In this document: piece by piece, positions 17,276 to 25,843 of the stretch
Layout of the letters: each line of letters begins with the position of its first letter
Position numbering within the stretch: the first letter of the stretch is position 1
Assembly: GCF_014174255.1 (NCBI RefSeq)
Contig: NZ_JABEQJ010000004.1
Span: 62,001-126,000, forward strand
Direction: 5' to 3'
Origin: Gluconacetobacter sacchari
GTDB lineage: Bacteria; Pseudomonadota; Alphaproteobacteria; Acetobacterales; Acetobacteraceae
Length of the DNA: 64,000 nt
Program-made: the position numbers and the translations under genes
Notes under the pieces: generated by a model
What the model was told of the DNA's origin: nothing
The model's input: only the letters and a program-made list of their open reading frames with translations
The model's database searches: none

Positions 17276-17839
17276 TCAGGCGTCCACCTGCTCGACCGAG
17301 ACCACTTCCGGCACATAATGCCGCAGCATGTTCTCGACCCCATGCTTCAGCGTCGCGCGCGAGGACGGGCAACCCGAGCAGGCCCCCTGCATCGTCAGGC
17401 GCACCACGCCGTCGCGATAGCCGCGAAACACGATATCCCCGCCATCGCCGGCCACGGCCGGCCGAACCCGCGTGTCCAGCAGTTCCTTGATCTGACGGAC
17501 GATCTCCTCATCCTCCGGCGCGATCAGTTCCTCCTCGACCGCCGCGTCCTCGTCGATCGCGGGACGGCCGGAAACGAAGAAATCGACCAGGACCGACAGG
17601 ATCTGCGGCTTCAGCGCCGACCATTCGACGCTGTCATCCTTGGTGACCGCCACGAAATCGCCGCCCAGGAACACCCGCGCCACGCCGGGCTGGTCGAACA
17701 GGATCTCGGCCAGCGCGGACCGGCCGAGGACCGAATCGGGGCTGACGAAATCCGCGGTGCTGCGCCCAGGCATGACCGTGCGGCCCGGCAGGAATTTCAG
17801 GGTCGCGGGATTGGGGGTATCTTCGGTTTCGATGAACAT
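17276..17839 (-). CDS. NifU-like iron-sulfur scaffold/carrier protein (Nfu type)
   Basis: The 187-residue protein has an N-terminal Nfu domain (MFIETEDTPNPATLKFLPG, FVAVTKDDSVEW) and a C-terminal NifU domain with the cluster-binding motif GACSGCPSSRATLKHGVE. It carries or transfers [4Fe-4S] clusters to apo-enzymes, for example aconitase and SdhB, both encoded in this window. The start is fixed by the conserved MFIxTExTPNP N-terminus. It heads the minus-strand operon nfu-nitroreductase-tsaB-rimI. Confidence 0.93.
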   Translation of the reverse strand: MFIETEDTPNPATLKFLPGRTVMPGRSTADFVSPDSVLGRSALAEILFDQPGVARVFLGGDFVAVTKDDSVEWSALKPQILSVLVDFFVSGRPAIDEDAAVEEELIAPEDEEIVRQIKELLDTRVRPAVAGDGGDIVFRGYRDGVVRLTMQGACSGCPSSRATLKHGVENMLRHYVPEVVSVEQVDA

Positions 17840-18163
17840 CGGTCAAGGCCTCGTCGGGCAAGGGGCATCGCAAGGCGGACCGCATTGGTCCGGTTACTGT
17901 CCAGATGTGCCAAGACGCGCGGCGAAACAAGCCCCGATGGCGGAATGGCGGCATGTCCCGTGCCGCGCACCGGCGGTCGAGGGGGGCGCGAATAACGAAA
18001 ACGCAATGCCGCCTTGCGCCAGATCATGGCGAAAGCCGCGCCCGCCGTCCGAAATGCGTTGACACGCAGGAACGGCTCTGGCCTTGCATGATCCGAGGCC
18101 CGGCGAGGGACGAGAGATCCCGCGGCGGGGGCCTGTTCCGACAGCCGAGGCACCGACTCCATC
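17840..18163. promoter_or_regulatory. Divergent intergenic region between the Nfu operon and the YncE-like gene
   Basis: I see no gene in these 324 bp. On the plus strand TTGACA at 18059-18064 is a perfect -35 hexamer, but the sequence 17-19 bp downstream (around CTTGCATGAT) is only a weak -10. The 3' part contains G/C-rich inverted segments (GGCCCGGCG, GGGGGCC) that may form a leader hairpin before the ATG at 18164. Confidence 0.35.
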
Positions 18164-19189
18164 ATGCGTTCCGTCCCGTTCCGTCCGACCCGACCCGTCC
18201 GCCGCGCCGGCCTGCTGATGGCGGCATGCGCCTCGGCCATCCTCTCCGCCGGGGCCGCCCGGGCCGAGCGCCTGGCCTTCGTCCTGAATTCCGCCGATGC
18301 GACGATCAGCGAATTCGACATCGACACCCACCAGGAAGTCCGGCGCGTTTCCGTCCTGCGCGAACCGCACCACACCGCCCCGACGCCGGACGGCAAATAT
18401 CTGCTGGTCGGCGACACGGCCGGCAACATGGTGTTCTTTCTCGATGCCGTCACCGGCGAGCGGGTGAAGCAGATCCCCATCGCCGACCCGTACCAGCTCC
18501 AGTTCAGCCCCGACGGCCGCTTCTTCACCATCGCGGGGCTGGCGCGCAACCAGGTCGATATCTACGACGCCGCCGACTATCACCTGCTGCATCGCCTGCA
18601 TGTCGATGCCATGCCCAGCCACATGAATTACGCGCCGGATTCCTCGGTGGTCTATGTCAGCCTCCAGGATAGCGGCAAGGTCACGGCGATCGAGACCGCG
18701 ACCGGCAACGTCCTGTGGACCTCCGATGTCGGCTCGACCCCCGCCGGCGTGCTGTGGCACAACGGGCAGATCCTGGTGGGCGTGATGGGTACCAACTACG
18801 TCGCGGCGCTCGACCCCACGGACGGGCATGTCGCGCGCAAGATCGAAATGGCGCCGGGCCCGCACAACCTGTTCGTCTCCCCCGACCAGAAGCGCCTGTA
18901 CGTGACCTGCCGCGCCTCGGGCGTCATCGAGCGGCTGGACTGGGACACGCTGAACGTCGTGCAGTCCTATCATGTGGCCGGCGGCCCGGACGACATCGTC
19001 TTCGCCCCCGACGGCAAGATGTGGGCGACGCTGCGCTGGCGCCAGCATGTCGCGATCATCGACACGGCGAGCGGCGACATCACCGGCACCATCCGCACCG
19101 GTCGTTCGCCGCACGGAATCTGGCTGAACACCAACCAGCCCCTGCTTCACCTGTCGATGGCCGACCGCCCCGCCCTGCCGACGCCCTGA
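18164..19189 (+). CDS. Periplasmic YncE-like beta-propeller protein
   Basis: The 341-residue protein starts with a Sec signal peptide (LLMAACASAILSAGAARA). It then shows repeated propeller blades of the type FVLNSADATISEFDIDT, TPDGKYLLVGDTAGN, FSPDGRFFTIAGLARN and FAPDGKMWATLRWRQ, as in YncE/YVTN seven-bladed propellers. Such proteins bind ligands or DNA in the periplasm; the role here is unknown. Its 3' end overlaps the convergent histidine-kinase gene by 43 bp. Confidence 0.8.
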   Translation: MRSVPFRPTRPVRRAGLLMAACASAILSAGAARAERLAFVLNSADATISEFDIDTHQEVRRVSVLREPHHTAPTPDGKYLLVGDTAGNMVFFLDAVTGERVKQIPIADPYQLQFSPDGRFFTIAGLARNQVDIYDAADYHLLHRLHVDAMPSHMNYAPDSSVVYVSLQDSGKVTAIETATGNVLWTSDVGSTPAGVLWHNGQILVGVMGTNYVAALDPTDGHVARKIEMAPGPHNLFVSPDQKRLYVTCRASGVIERLDWDTLNVVQSYHVAGGPDDIVFAPDGKMWATLRWRQHVAIIDTASGDITGTIRTGRSPHGIWLNTNQPLLHLSMADRPALPTP

Positions 19190-20589
19190 GCCTTGCCGGA
19201 CCCCGGGGATTTGCCCGGGCCCTGAACCGGCGCCCGGGGCAGCAGGATCTCGGCCCGCAATCCCCCTTCGGGCCGGTTCGCCAGGGTAAAGCGTCCTCCC
19301 TCGCGCGTCACTTCGCGGTTCACGATCGCCAGCCCCAGGCCCAGGCCGCCGGTGGAGCGCGAGCGTGATCCCTCCACGCGATAGAACGGCGTCAGCACGC
19401 GCGTCAGTTCGGCGTCCGGCAGCCCCGGCCCGTCGTCATCGACCCGTATCCGCAACCCGTCCGGCACGACCGACAATCCGACCCGGGCCCGGCCGCCGTA
19501 ATTCACGGCATTGTCGATCAGGTTGCCGAACACCCGTTTCATCGCCAGTGGCCGGACCTTCGCCAGGCAGTGCGTCACGCCCTCATACGCCACGTCGCGC
19601 CCCTGATCGGCCGCGTCATCGGCCAATGTCGTCAGGATCGAGACCAGATCGACCGAACGGACGGTTTCAGGATCGGTCTCGCCGGACAGATAGGCCAGGA
19701 CACCGCCGACCATCGCCTCCATCTCCGCCACGTCGCTCTCGATCGCCGCCTGCGCCTCCGGGTCGTTCAGGAATCCCGCGCGCAGCCGCAGCCGCGCCAG
19801 CGGCGTGCGCAGGTCATGCGACACGGCGGCCAGCGCTTCGGTCCGATCCGCGATCAGCCGCCGGATGCGGTCCTGCATCGCGTTGATCGCCCGTGCCAGG
19901 TGGCGCACCTCGCGCGGCCCCTTCTCCTCGACCGGCACCCATCGCCCCGACCCGACGCCGTCCGCCAGTTCCGCCAGCGCCCGCAGCGGCATGCTGAGCG
20001 TATGGACCAGCATCGCCGCCGCCAGCAGCACCGCCCCGGCCAGGATGGCGGCCGAGGCCAGCCCCCGGGTCATATGATGCGGCTGGAGGATATCCGGCGC
20101 CACGAAGCCCAACCGGCTGCCATCGGCCAACCGTACGATCCCGCGCACGTCGGAACTGCCGATCTGGGTCGGCGACAGGTTCAGCACCGACCCGCGCAGC
20201 GGCTCGCGACTGGCCACCAGCCGGTCATGCAGGTCGCGCAGGGCCGCCGACTCGGGCCGCATCGGGCGCCCCGCCTCCGGCGGCCGCCAGTCGAGCGTAA
20301 GATCCCCGGTCGAGAGCATGGCCGCCAGGATCGGCCGCTGGGCCAGCGGCGTGGCCGCCAGCACCCGGACATCGACCGCCAGCCGTTCGCCGATCGCATC
20401 CAGTTGCGCATCGTCGACCGTGTAGGTCTCGGCTTCCTCGTAGAACGCCGAACTACCGAGAAACACCAGCGCGACCGCCGCCAGCAGCACGAACGTCACC
20501 CGCCCTACCAACCCGCGCGGCCAGAGCGTGATGCGGCGCGTCCCCGCCGCCGAAGAAGGCGGCGCCACAGTCACCGGCAGCCCGGACAT
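19147..20589 (-). CDS. Two-component sensor histidine kinase
   Basis: The 480-residue protein has two membrane helices (about residues 27-48 and 157-178) around a short periplasmic sensor, then a HAMP domain. The H box is AAVSHDLRTPLARLRLRAG, the N box VFGNLIDNAVNYGG, and the ATP lid motifs are VDDDGPGLP and GGLGLGLAIV. It is the EnvZ/OmpR-like partner of the response regulator encoded just upstream. The signal is unknown. ATG 20589 gives the standard N-terminus. The last ~28 residues are low-complexity (PGKSPGSGKAQG) and are encoded partly antisense to the end of the YncE-like gene. Confidence 0.9.
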   Translation of the reverse strand: MSGLPVTVAPPSSAAGTRRITLWPRGLVGRVTFVLLAAVALVFLGSSAFYEEAETYTVDDAQLDAIGERLAVDVRVLAATPLAQRPILAAMLSTGDLTLDWRPPEAGRPMRPESAALRDLHDRLVASREPLRGSVLNLSPTQIGSSDVRGIVRLADGSRLGFVAPDILQPHHMTRGLASAAILAGAVLLAAAMLVHTLSMPLRALAELADGVGSGRWVPVEEKGPREVRHLARAINAMQDRIRRLIADRTEALAAVSHDLRTPLARLRLRAGFLNDPEAQAAIESDVAEMEAMVGGVLAYLSGETDPETVRSVDLVSILTTLADDAADQGRDVAYEGVTHCLAKVRPLAMKRVFGNLIDNAVNYGGRARVGLSVVPDGLRIRVDDDGPGLPDAELTRVLTPFYRVEGSRSRSTGGLGLGLAIVNREVTREGGRFTLANRPEGGLRAEILLPRAPVQGPGKSPGSGKAQGVGRAGRSAIDR

Positions 20590-20653
20590 ATCAGGCAGCA
20601 ACCCCGCATCCGACCCCCACCAGCCCCGCCACGCCCCAACAAGGCCGCACGGC

Positions 20654-20815
20654 GTGCCGGCCCGCAAACGTGGGCCGGTGAGCGAGAGCAGCCCAAAGGG
20701 CCGCGCCCGGCGTGCGTTTCCGAGTACCGGAGCGGAGCGGCCTTGATGGCCATGAGCACCGGAGCACAGGAAACGCGCGTCGGATCGCCACCAGCGCGCG
20801 TTTGCGGGCCGGCAC
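20654..20815. repeat. 162-bp nested inverted-repeat element between response regulator and kinase genes
   Basis: A perfect 17-bp inverted repeat (GTGCCGGCCCGCAAACG at 20654-20670 and its complement at 20799-20815) bounds the element. Inside it 20709-20721 pairs with 20769-20781 over all 13 positions, counting two wobble pairs. The right end coincides with the first base of the response-regulator stop triplet. Either a miniature mobile repeat or a structured intercistronic RNA would give this pattern. Confidence 0.75.
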
Positions 20816-21588
20816 TAGAGGCGCTCTACGGGGGAGGTGAAGATATACCCCAACCCCCTGACGGTCCGGATCAAGGCTTCGGAATCGTTGCCCAGCTTGC
20901 GGCGGAGCCGGCTGACCAGAACATCGATACTGCGATCGGAGACGTCGCCCAGACGGGTGCGCGACAATTCAAGCAGCCGGTCCCGGCCGATCACCCGTTG
21001 CGGGTTATCCAGAAAACTGGCGAGCAGATCATACTCGGCGCCGGAAATATCCACCACCGCGCCCGATGGGTCGGTCAATTCGCGCCGGCGCAGATCCAGC
21101 GTCCAGCCGGCGAATTTCAATGTCTCGCGGCGCGGGGCGCTGGACTGCACCTCGGTCACGCCACCACCGCCGCGCCGCAGCACCGCGCGAACCCGCGCCA
21201 GCAATTCCTTCTGGCTGAAGGGCTTGGCCACGTAATCGTCGGCTCCCAGTTCCAGGCCGAGCACCCGGTCCAGTTCCTCGCCCCGGGCCGAAACCATGAT
21301 GACGGGCGTATGGCGGTCCAACTGGCCGGCCTCGATGCCCGGCACGCCGCCCCGCCGCAGCGCGCGGCACAGATCCAGCCCGTTGGTCCCCGGCAGCATC
21401 ACGTCCAGGACGATCAGGTCGGCGGGCGACGCCGCCAGGGCGCCCCACATCTCGCGTCCGTCCTGCACGCCCCGCACGCGATAGCCATCGGCCTGCAAGG
21501 CCCGGACCAGCAGGGTACGCATGCCGGGATCGTCCTCGACGACAAGAATGCGGGCGGGCAGGTCGGAATCTGGAGCGGTCTGGGACAT
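20815..21588 (-). CDS. OmpR-family response regulator
   Basis: The 257-residue protein has a receiver domain (ILVVEDDPGMR, phosphoacceptor Asp in LIVLDVMLPGTNGLD, Lys in DDYVAKPFSQKEL) and a winged-helix output domain (YDLLASFLDNPQRVIGRDRLL, SIDVLVSRLRRKLG, IRTVRGLGYIF). It is the DNA-binding partner of the downstream kinase. ATG 21588 is used; an ATG at 21609 is an alternative. The kinase start lies 225 nt downstream, unusually far for such a pair, with the hairpin element in between. Confidence 0.92.
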   Translation of the reverse strand: MSQTAPDSDLPARILVVEDDPGMRTLLVRALQADGYRVRGVQDGREMWGALAASPADLIVLDVMLPGTNGLDLCRALRRGGVPGIEAGQLDRHTPVIMVSARGEELDRVLGLELGADDYVAKPFSQKELLARVRAVLRRGGGGVTEVQSSAPRRETLKFAGWTLDLRRRELTDPSGAVVDISGAEYDLLASFLDNPQRVIGRDRLLELSRTRLGDVSDRSIDVLVSRLRRKLGNDSEALIRTVRGLGYIFTSPVERL

Positions 21589-21777
21589 CGTCACGATGCG
21601 GATCGTCATTCCTGAAAGCACCGGCCGCCGGATCGGGCCGGAATCGCGGAAGGATACCGCAAGATCGGCATCGGCGAAAAGCACCCCTTCCGTCAGCAAA
21701 GGCCGGGCGGATCGATCCGCCCGGCCCCGCCGTCAGTATGGGTCGGTGATGCCGGACCGATCCCGCCCGGCGACCGG

Positions 21778-23025
21778 TCAGTGATGGGCGGCGACCGCCG
21801 GGCTCAACTTGAGAATCCAGAGCTGCGCGATATCCCGCGCCCCGTTGTCGCCGGCAACGGTCTTGAGCGTCGCGATGGCGTCGGCCGTATGGCCCGCCGC
21901 CGCCTGCGCCAGACCGTAATGCAGCTTGCCGATATTGATATCGACCGGCCCCTTCGCCAGCCCCTGCCGCATGACCGCGAGCCCCTTGTCCGCCTGGCCG
22001 AAGGTCACGTAATTGTAACCCGCCGTCAGCAGGAGGTTGCCCGTCGGGGCCGCCGCGCCGGCGGTCTCGTCCGCCGCGATCGTGGCCTTCTTGTCGGCCA
22101 CCGCCTTCACGACCATCGCCTTCAGCTTGGCCTCGCGCGCGGCGCCGGCATCCTTGCCCAGCGCGCCGCTGGCGTAACCGGCATTCATCAGGTCCAACGC
22201 CAGTTGCGGCAGGCCGGCCTGCATGGCCAGTTCGGTCATGTCCATGAAGTCGGAGGGCGCCGTCAGCACACCCGCCGCCAGGCGAATGCGATAGACGTCA
22301 AGCTGCAATCCCGGCGCGACCTTGGGGTTGGTGATCAGACCATGCAGGATCAGCGCCCAGTATTCCGGCTTGGGATAGGCCGACACCAGCATGACATAGG
22401 TATGGTTCAGCCCCGACTCGTCCTTGAGCTGCGTCTGGCAGGCGGCCAGAAGCTGCAACTGGCTCTCGGTCGGCACCTTGCCGGCCTTGAGTTCGGCGTC
22501 GATCTGCGCCTGCTGCACGCGCGCCGCGTTCTTGTAGTCCCGCTGCAGGTAATAGGACTGGATCAGCAGCGTCTCCATGGCCGGATTGCTGCCCGCGACC
22601 TTCAGGTACCGCTCGATCCCCGACACGGCCCGGGGGTAATCCTTGGCGGTGTAGGCCATCGTGGCTTCCGCCATCATCATCTGCAGCTTGGCATCCTTGG
22701 GAGTGCGGCTGGACGCGATCAGCTTGTCATAGGCAGACGTCGCCGCCGCCACATCCCCCGACTGCGCGGCGATCGCGGCCCGCATCTGGGTAATGGTATA
22801 GTCCTCGTAATCCGATTTGCCGGGCACGGCCTCGGCCGCGTTGACCGCGGCCATCGCCTTGGCATAGCTATGCGCCGCCAGTGCGGCCTGGGCCTGCTGG
22901 AGGGGTTTGCCGACCTTGGCGCTCAGAGTGTCGGCCGCCAGCGCGGAGCCGACCGGCGAGACGGAAAACGGAACGGCGGCGATCACGCCGGCAAGCAGGC
23001 CGGCGCGGAACAGACGTGATGACAT
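21778..23025 (-). CDS. Periplasmic TPR-like protein of the ton operon
   Basis: The 415-residue protein has a signal peptide (LLAGVIAAVPFSVSPVGSALA) followed by tandem helical repeats of TPR/Sel1-like character (AQAALAAHSYAKAMAAVNAAE, MAYTAKDYPRAVSGIERYL, GQADKGLAVMRQGLAKGP). It is the last gene of the tonB-exbB-exbD-exbD cluster, 4 nt after exbD, so it is very likely co-expressed. TPR proteins occur as accessory periplasmic partners in some proteobacterial TonB systems; a specific role here is inferred from position only. Confidence 0.75.
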   Translation of the reverse strand: MSSRLFRAGLLAGVIAAVPFSVSPVGSALAADTLSAKVGKPLQQAQAALAAHSYAKAMAAVNAAEAVPGKSDYEDYTITQMRAAIAAQSGDVAAATSAYDKLIASSRTPKDAKLQMMMAEATMAYTAKDYPRAVSGIERYLKVAGSNPAMETLLIQSYYLQRDYKNAARVQQAQIDAELKAGKVPTESQLQLLAACQTQLKDESGLNHTYVMLVSAYPKPEYWALILHGLITNPKVAPGLQLDVYRIRLAAGVLTAPSDFMDMTELAMQAGLPQLALDLMNAGYASGALGKDAGAAREAKLKAMVVKAVADKKATIAADETAGAAAPTGNLLLTAGYNYVTFGQADKGLAVMRQGLAKGPVDINIGKLHYGLAQAAAGHTADAIATLKTVAGDNGARDIAQLWILKLSPAVAAHH

Positions 23026-23029
23026 CAGC

Positions 23030-23464
23030 TCATTGTCCTTCCATGAACTGATCCTGACCTACGATACCCAGCTTGGTAATGCCAAGCCTCTGGGCGTCCG
23101 CAAGAACATGCGCCACCGTCTTGTAATCGGCCAGACGGTTCGGATGAATATGCATTTCCGGCTGGTCGGGCATGGCCGCGGCCTGCTGGAAGTGCGCCAG
23201 CAGCGATCCCTCGTCCCCGATGGGCTCGCCGTTCCATGTGATGCTGTTGTCGAAATCGATCGCGACCGTCACGACCTTCGGCACCTCGGTCGAGGGCGGC
23301 GGATTGCCCTGGGGCAGATCCAGCGCGACCGAATGGGTCTGCAACGGGATGGTAATGATCAGCATGATCAGCAGCACCAGCATGACGTCGATCAACGGCG
23401 TCGTGTTGATATCGACCATACCTTCGTCTTCGGTGGTGCCTTCGGAGCCGACATTCATGCTCAT
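23030..23464 (-). CDS. exbD: Biopolymer transport protein ExbD (second copy)
   Basis: The 144-residue protein has the ExbD N-terminus and single membrane helix with the proton-path Asp (INTTPLIDVMLVLLIMLIIT), then a periplasmic domain (VDFDNSITWNGEPIG). It works with ExbB to power TonB using the proton gradient. It is one of two exbD paralogues in the operon, about 150 nt after the first, with a GC stem-loop (23575-23596) between them; it starts at ATG 23464. Confidence 0.9.
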   Translation of the reverse strand: MSMNVGSEGTTEDEGMVDINTTPLIDVMLVLLIMLIITIPLQTHSVALDLPQGNPPPSTEVPKVVTVAIDFDNSITWNGEPIGDEGSLLAHFQQAAAMPDQPEMHIHPNRLADYKTVAHVLADAQRLGITKLGIVGQDQFMEGQ

Positions 23465-23574
23465 GGCGGTGTACTCTCTAAAAAACGCGGGGCGCCGAAC
23501 CGTTCAGGCCACCCGCCCCGAAACCGGCGCGAACGAACGGACACGGCGCCCTAGATGTGAGATCCCTGGAATGA

Positions 23575-23596
23575 GGGGCCGGCACAAGCCGGCCCC
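23575..23596. other. Intercistronic stem-loop between the two exbD genes
   Basis: GGGGCCGGC-ACAA-GCCGGCCCC forms a perfect 9-bp stem in the 146-nt gap between the exbD paralogues. No T-run follows on the minus strand, so a transcript-processing or stability role is more likely than termination. Confidence 0.5.
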
Positions 23597-23610
23597 CTGT
23601 TCCCCGTCAT

Positions 23611-24036
23611 TCAGTCCGAGTGCGGCTGCTCGGTGATGAAGTCCACGTGATAGATCCCGGCTTCCTGACAGGTGGCGATCACCCGCCCCACGGATTCGTA
23701 GCGCGCCTTGGCATCGCCACGGATCTGGATCTGGGGCTGCGGCTTGATCACCGCCACCTTCTCAAGCCTGTCCAGAAGGTCGGCGCGACTTTTGATCGCA
23801 ACCTCGTTCCAGTAGATCTGCCCGTTCTCCGTTACCGCCAGCACCACATTGCCGGGCTTGGTCTGCGTCGGCTGGTTGGCGTCCTTCGGCAGGACGACCT
23901 TGATCGTGTGTGTTGCGACTGGGATGGTGATCAGGAAGATGATCAGCAGCACCAGCATGACGTCGACAAGTGGAGTGGTGTTGATGGCGGACACCACCTC
24001 GTCTTCATCGCCGCCGCCTCCGACTTGCATCGCCAT
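23611..24036 (-). CDS. exbD: Biopolymer transport protein ExbD (first copy)
   Basis: The 141-residue protein has the canonical membrane helix with the essential Asp (INTTPLVDVMLVLLIIFLIT) and a periplasmic domain with IYWNEVAIKSRADLLDRL and IQIRGDAKARYESVGRVI. It forms the energising ExbB/ExbD complex for TonB. It starts 2 nt after the exbB stop, so translation is coupled. It is clearly paralogous to the second exbD but differs throughout the periplasmic domain. Confidence 0.92.
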   Translation of the reverse strand: MAMQVGGGGDEDEVVSAINTTPLVDVMLVLLIIFLITIPVATHTIKVVLPKDANQPTQTKPGNVVLAVTENGQIYWNEVAIKSRADLLDRLEKVAVIKPQPQIQIRGDAKARYESVGRVIATCQEAGIYHVDFITEQPHSD

Positions 24037-24038
24037 GT

Positions 24039-25091
24039 TCAGGCAACCCGGTTGGAGGTCGTGGTGGTGGTCGGCGAGTTATCGGGATGCACCACGATCT
24101 CCGGCGCCACGCCATGACGGAAGCCACCCAGCAGGATCGATTGCAGGTCGGCGGCGAAGTTGCGCACCTTGTCCATGGCGCCCTTGTTGCGGCGGACCAG
24201 CAGGTTGTAGCCCAGCACGGCCGGAACGGCGGTGCCCAGGCCGATCGCGGTCATGATCAGCGATTCACCGACCGGGCCGGCAACCTTGTCGATCGACGCC
24301 TGGCCGGCGATGCCGATGGCGGTCAGGGCGTGATAGATGCCCCAGACGGTGCCGAACAGACCGACGAACGGCGAGGTCGAGCCGACGGTGCCGAGGAAGG
24401 CGAGCCCACCCTGCATCCGCGCCTGAATGGTGTCGACGGCGCGCTGGATCGACATCGAGGTCCAGGTATGCAGGTCGATCGATTCCTGCATCGTGCCCTC
24501 GTGATGCTCGGCCGCGACGATGCCGGTATCGGCGATGTAGCGGAACGGCGAGGACGGCTTCAGCGCCGCGGCGCCTTCCTGGATCGAGGACTTGGTCCAG
24601 AAGGTCGCGGCGGCTTCCTTGGCGGCCGAGAACATCCGCATCTGCTCGAAGAACTTCGTGATCATGATGTACCACGTGCCCAGCGACATGACGACCATGA
24701 TCAGCAGGACGCCGCGGGCGATGATGTCACCATTGCGCCACAGCGCATCCAGGCCGTACGGATTGCCGGCCGGCTTCGCCGGGGCGGCATCCTCGGCCGG
24801 CGGCGTGACCGGAGCCGCCGGAGCGGCGGCGTCGGCGGCAGGAGCAGCCGGGGCCGCGCCATCGGCCGGCGGCGTGGCAGGGGCCGAGCCTTCGGCGGGG
24901 GCGGCCGGCGCGGCGGCGGGGGCCGAGGCGTCGGGGGCAGGCGCAGCCGGAGCCGACGCGTCAGGAGCGGGAGCCGCGGCCGGAGCGGTGGACTGTGCAT
25001 CCTGCGCCACCGCGATCACGGGCGAGGAGACGCTCAGAATGGCGGCCAGGGCCGACGCGGCAACGACAGGAACACGGTGCAGTCTGGTCAT
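24039..25091 (-). CDS. exbB: TonB-system proton channel protein ExbB
   Basis: The 350-residue protein has a signal-like N-terminus, then an unusually long Ala/Pro-rich segment (about residues 35-110, PAAPAPDASAPAAAPAAPAE type). The MotA/TolQ/ExbB domain with three membrane helices follows (VLLIMVVMSLGTWYIMITKF; LAFLGTVGSTSPFVGLFGTVWGIYHA; LIMTAIGLGTAVPAVLGYNLLVRR). It conducts protons with ExbD to energise TonB. ATG 25091 is preferred over the in-frame TTG at 25100; AGAGGA lies 10 nt upstream. Confidence 0.93.
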   Translation of the reverse strand: MTRLHRVPVVAASALAAILSVSSPVIAVAQDAQSTAPAAAPAPDASAPAAPAPDASAPAAAPAAPAEGSAPATPPADGAAPAAPAADAAAPAAPVTPPAEDAAPAKPAGNPYGLDALWRNGDIIARGVLLIMVVMSLGTWYIMITKFFEQMRMFSAAKEAAATFWTKSSIQEGAAALKPSSPFRYIADTGIVAAEHHEGTMQESIDLHTWTSMSIQRAVDTIQARMQGGLAFLGTVGSTSPFVGLFGTVWGIYHALTAIGIAGQASIDKVAGPVGESLIMTAIGLGTAVPAVLGYNLLVRRNKGAMDKVRNFAADLQSILLGGFRHGVAPEIVVHPDNSPTTTTTSNRVA

Positions 25092-25183
25092 GTACTCCAA
25101 ATCCTCTGTGGTAAATGGCCCGTTTGCCGGAACCCCGGAGCCGCCGGGCTCATGCCCGACCGGCTCCGGTCGTTAGGTGACCC

Positions 25184-25843
25184 TCAGTCGTTGCTGAGCC
25201 TGAAGGTAATCGTATACGGATGATGGAATTCCTTGATGGGAACGCCATTCTTGACCGCAGGCTGATACCGGGCGCGGCGGACGTAATCCAGCGCGGCCTG
25301 GGAGAAAGCCTGTCCACCCTGCACGCTCGTCACGGCGCAGTTGCTGGTGGTCCCATCCTGTTCCACGTCGCACACCACGGTCACGCGGCCTTCCCGATTT
25401 TCCTCGAGCATTTCCTCGGGGTAGTCGAGCTTGACGTTGTTGACCGGACGCGCACCCGCCAGATGATCCGGAACCGGCGGCCCGATCGGCGCATTCTGCA
25501 CCGTGGGCGGCGCAGGCGGCGACGGCGGCATCGGCTTCGGCGGCGGCGTATGCGTCACCTGCCGGATCACCTGCTGCGGCGGCGGCTGGATCTGGATCTT
25601 CGGCGGCGGAATGTACGGCGGCGGCGGCTGCGTCATCACCGGCGGCGGCGGCGGTGGTGGCGGCGGCGGCGGCGGCTTTGGCTCCGTAATAATCTTGGTC
25701 TGGATGGGCGGGTGCAGTTCCTGGACGATTTTCGCCCCGAGACCGTTCATCAACGCCCAGATCAGAACCACGTGCAGGAGAACAACGACAGTTATGCCGA
25801 TGATATGTCTCGTCGGACTGCGTTGTTGTTCCGCGTAGTTCAT
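25184..25843 (-). CDS. tonB: TonB energy transducer
   Basis: The 219-residue protein has an N-terminal membrane anchor (HIIGITVVVLLHVVLIWALM), a long proline-rich periplasm-spanning stretch (about residues 54-120) and a C-terminal TonB domain (YPEEMLEENREGRVTVVCDV, YQPAVKNGVPIKEF). It transmits proton-motive force to outer-membrane receptors for iron complexes and other ligands. A perfect AAGGAGGT ribosome binding site precedes the ATG, the strongest in the window. It leads the operon tonB-exbB-exbD-exbD-TPR. Confidence 0.95.
   Translation of the reverse strand: MNYAEQQRSPTRHIIGITVVVLLHVVLIWALMNGLGAKIVQELHPPIQTKIITEPKPPPPPPPPPPPPVMTQPPPPYIPPPKIQIQPPPQQVIRQVTHTPPPKPMPPSPPAPPTVQNAPIGPPVPDHLAGARPVNNVKLDYPEEMLEENREGRVTVVCDVEQDGTTSNCAVTSVQGGQAFSQAALDYVRRARYQPAVKNGVPIKEFHHPYTITFRLSND

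Noticed and set aside
25184-25843. Proline-rich tract in tonB as a simple-sequence or repeat artefact
   Set aside because: The Pro-rich stretch is normal for the periplasm-spanning region of TonB, and the membrane anchor and C-terminal domain flank it in frame.
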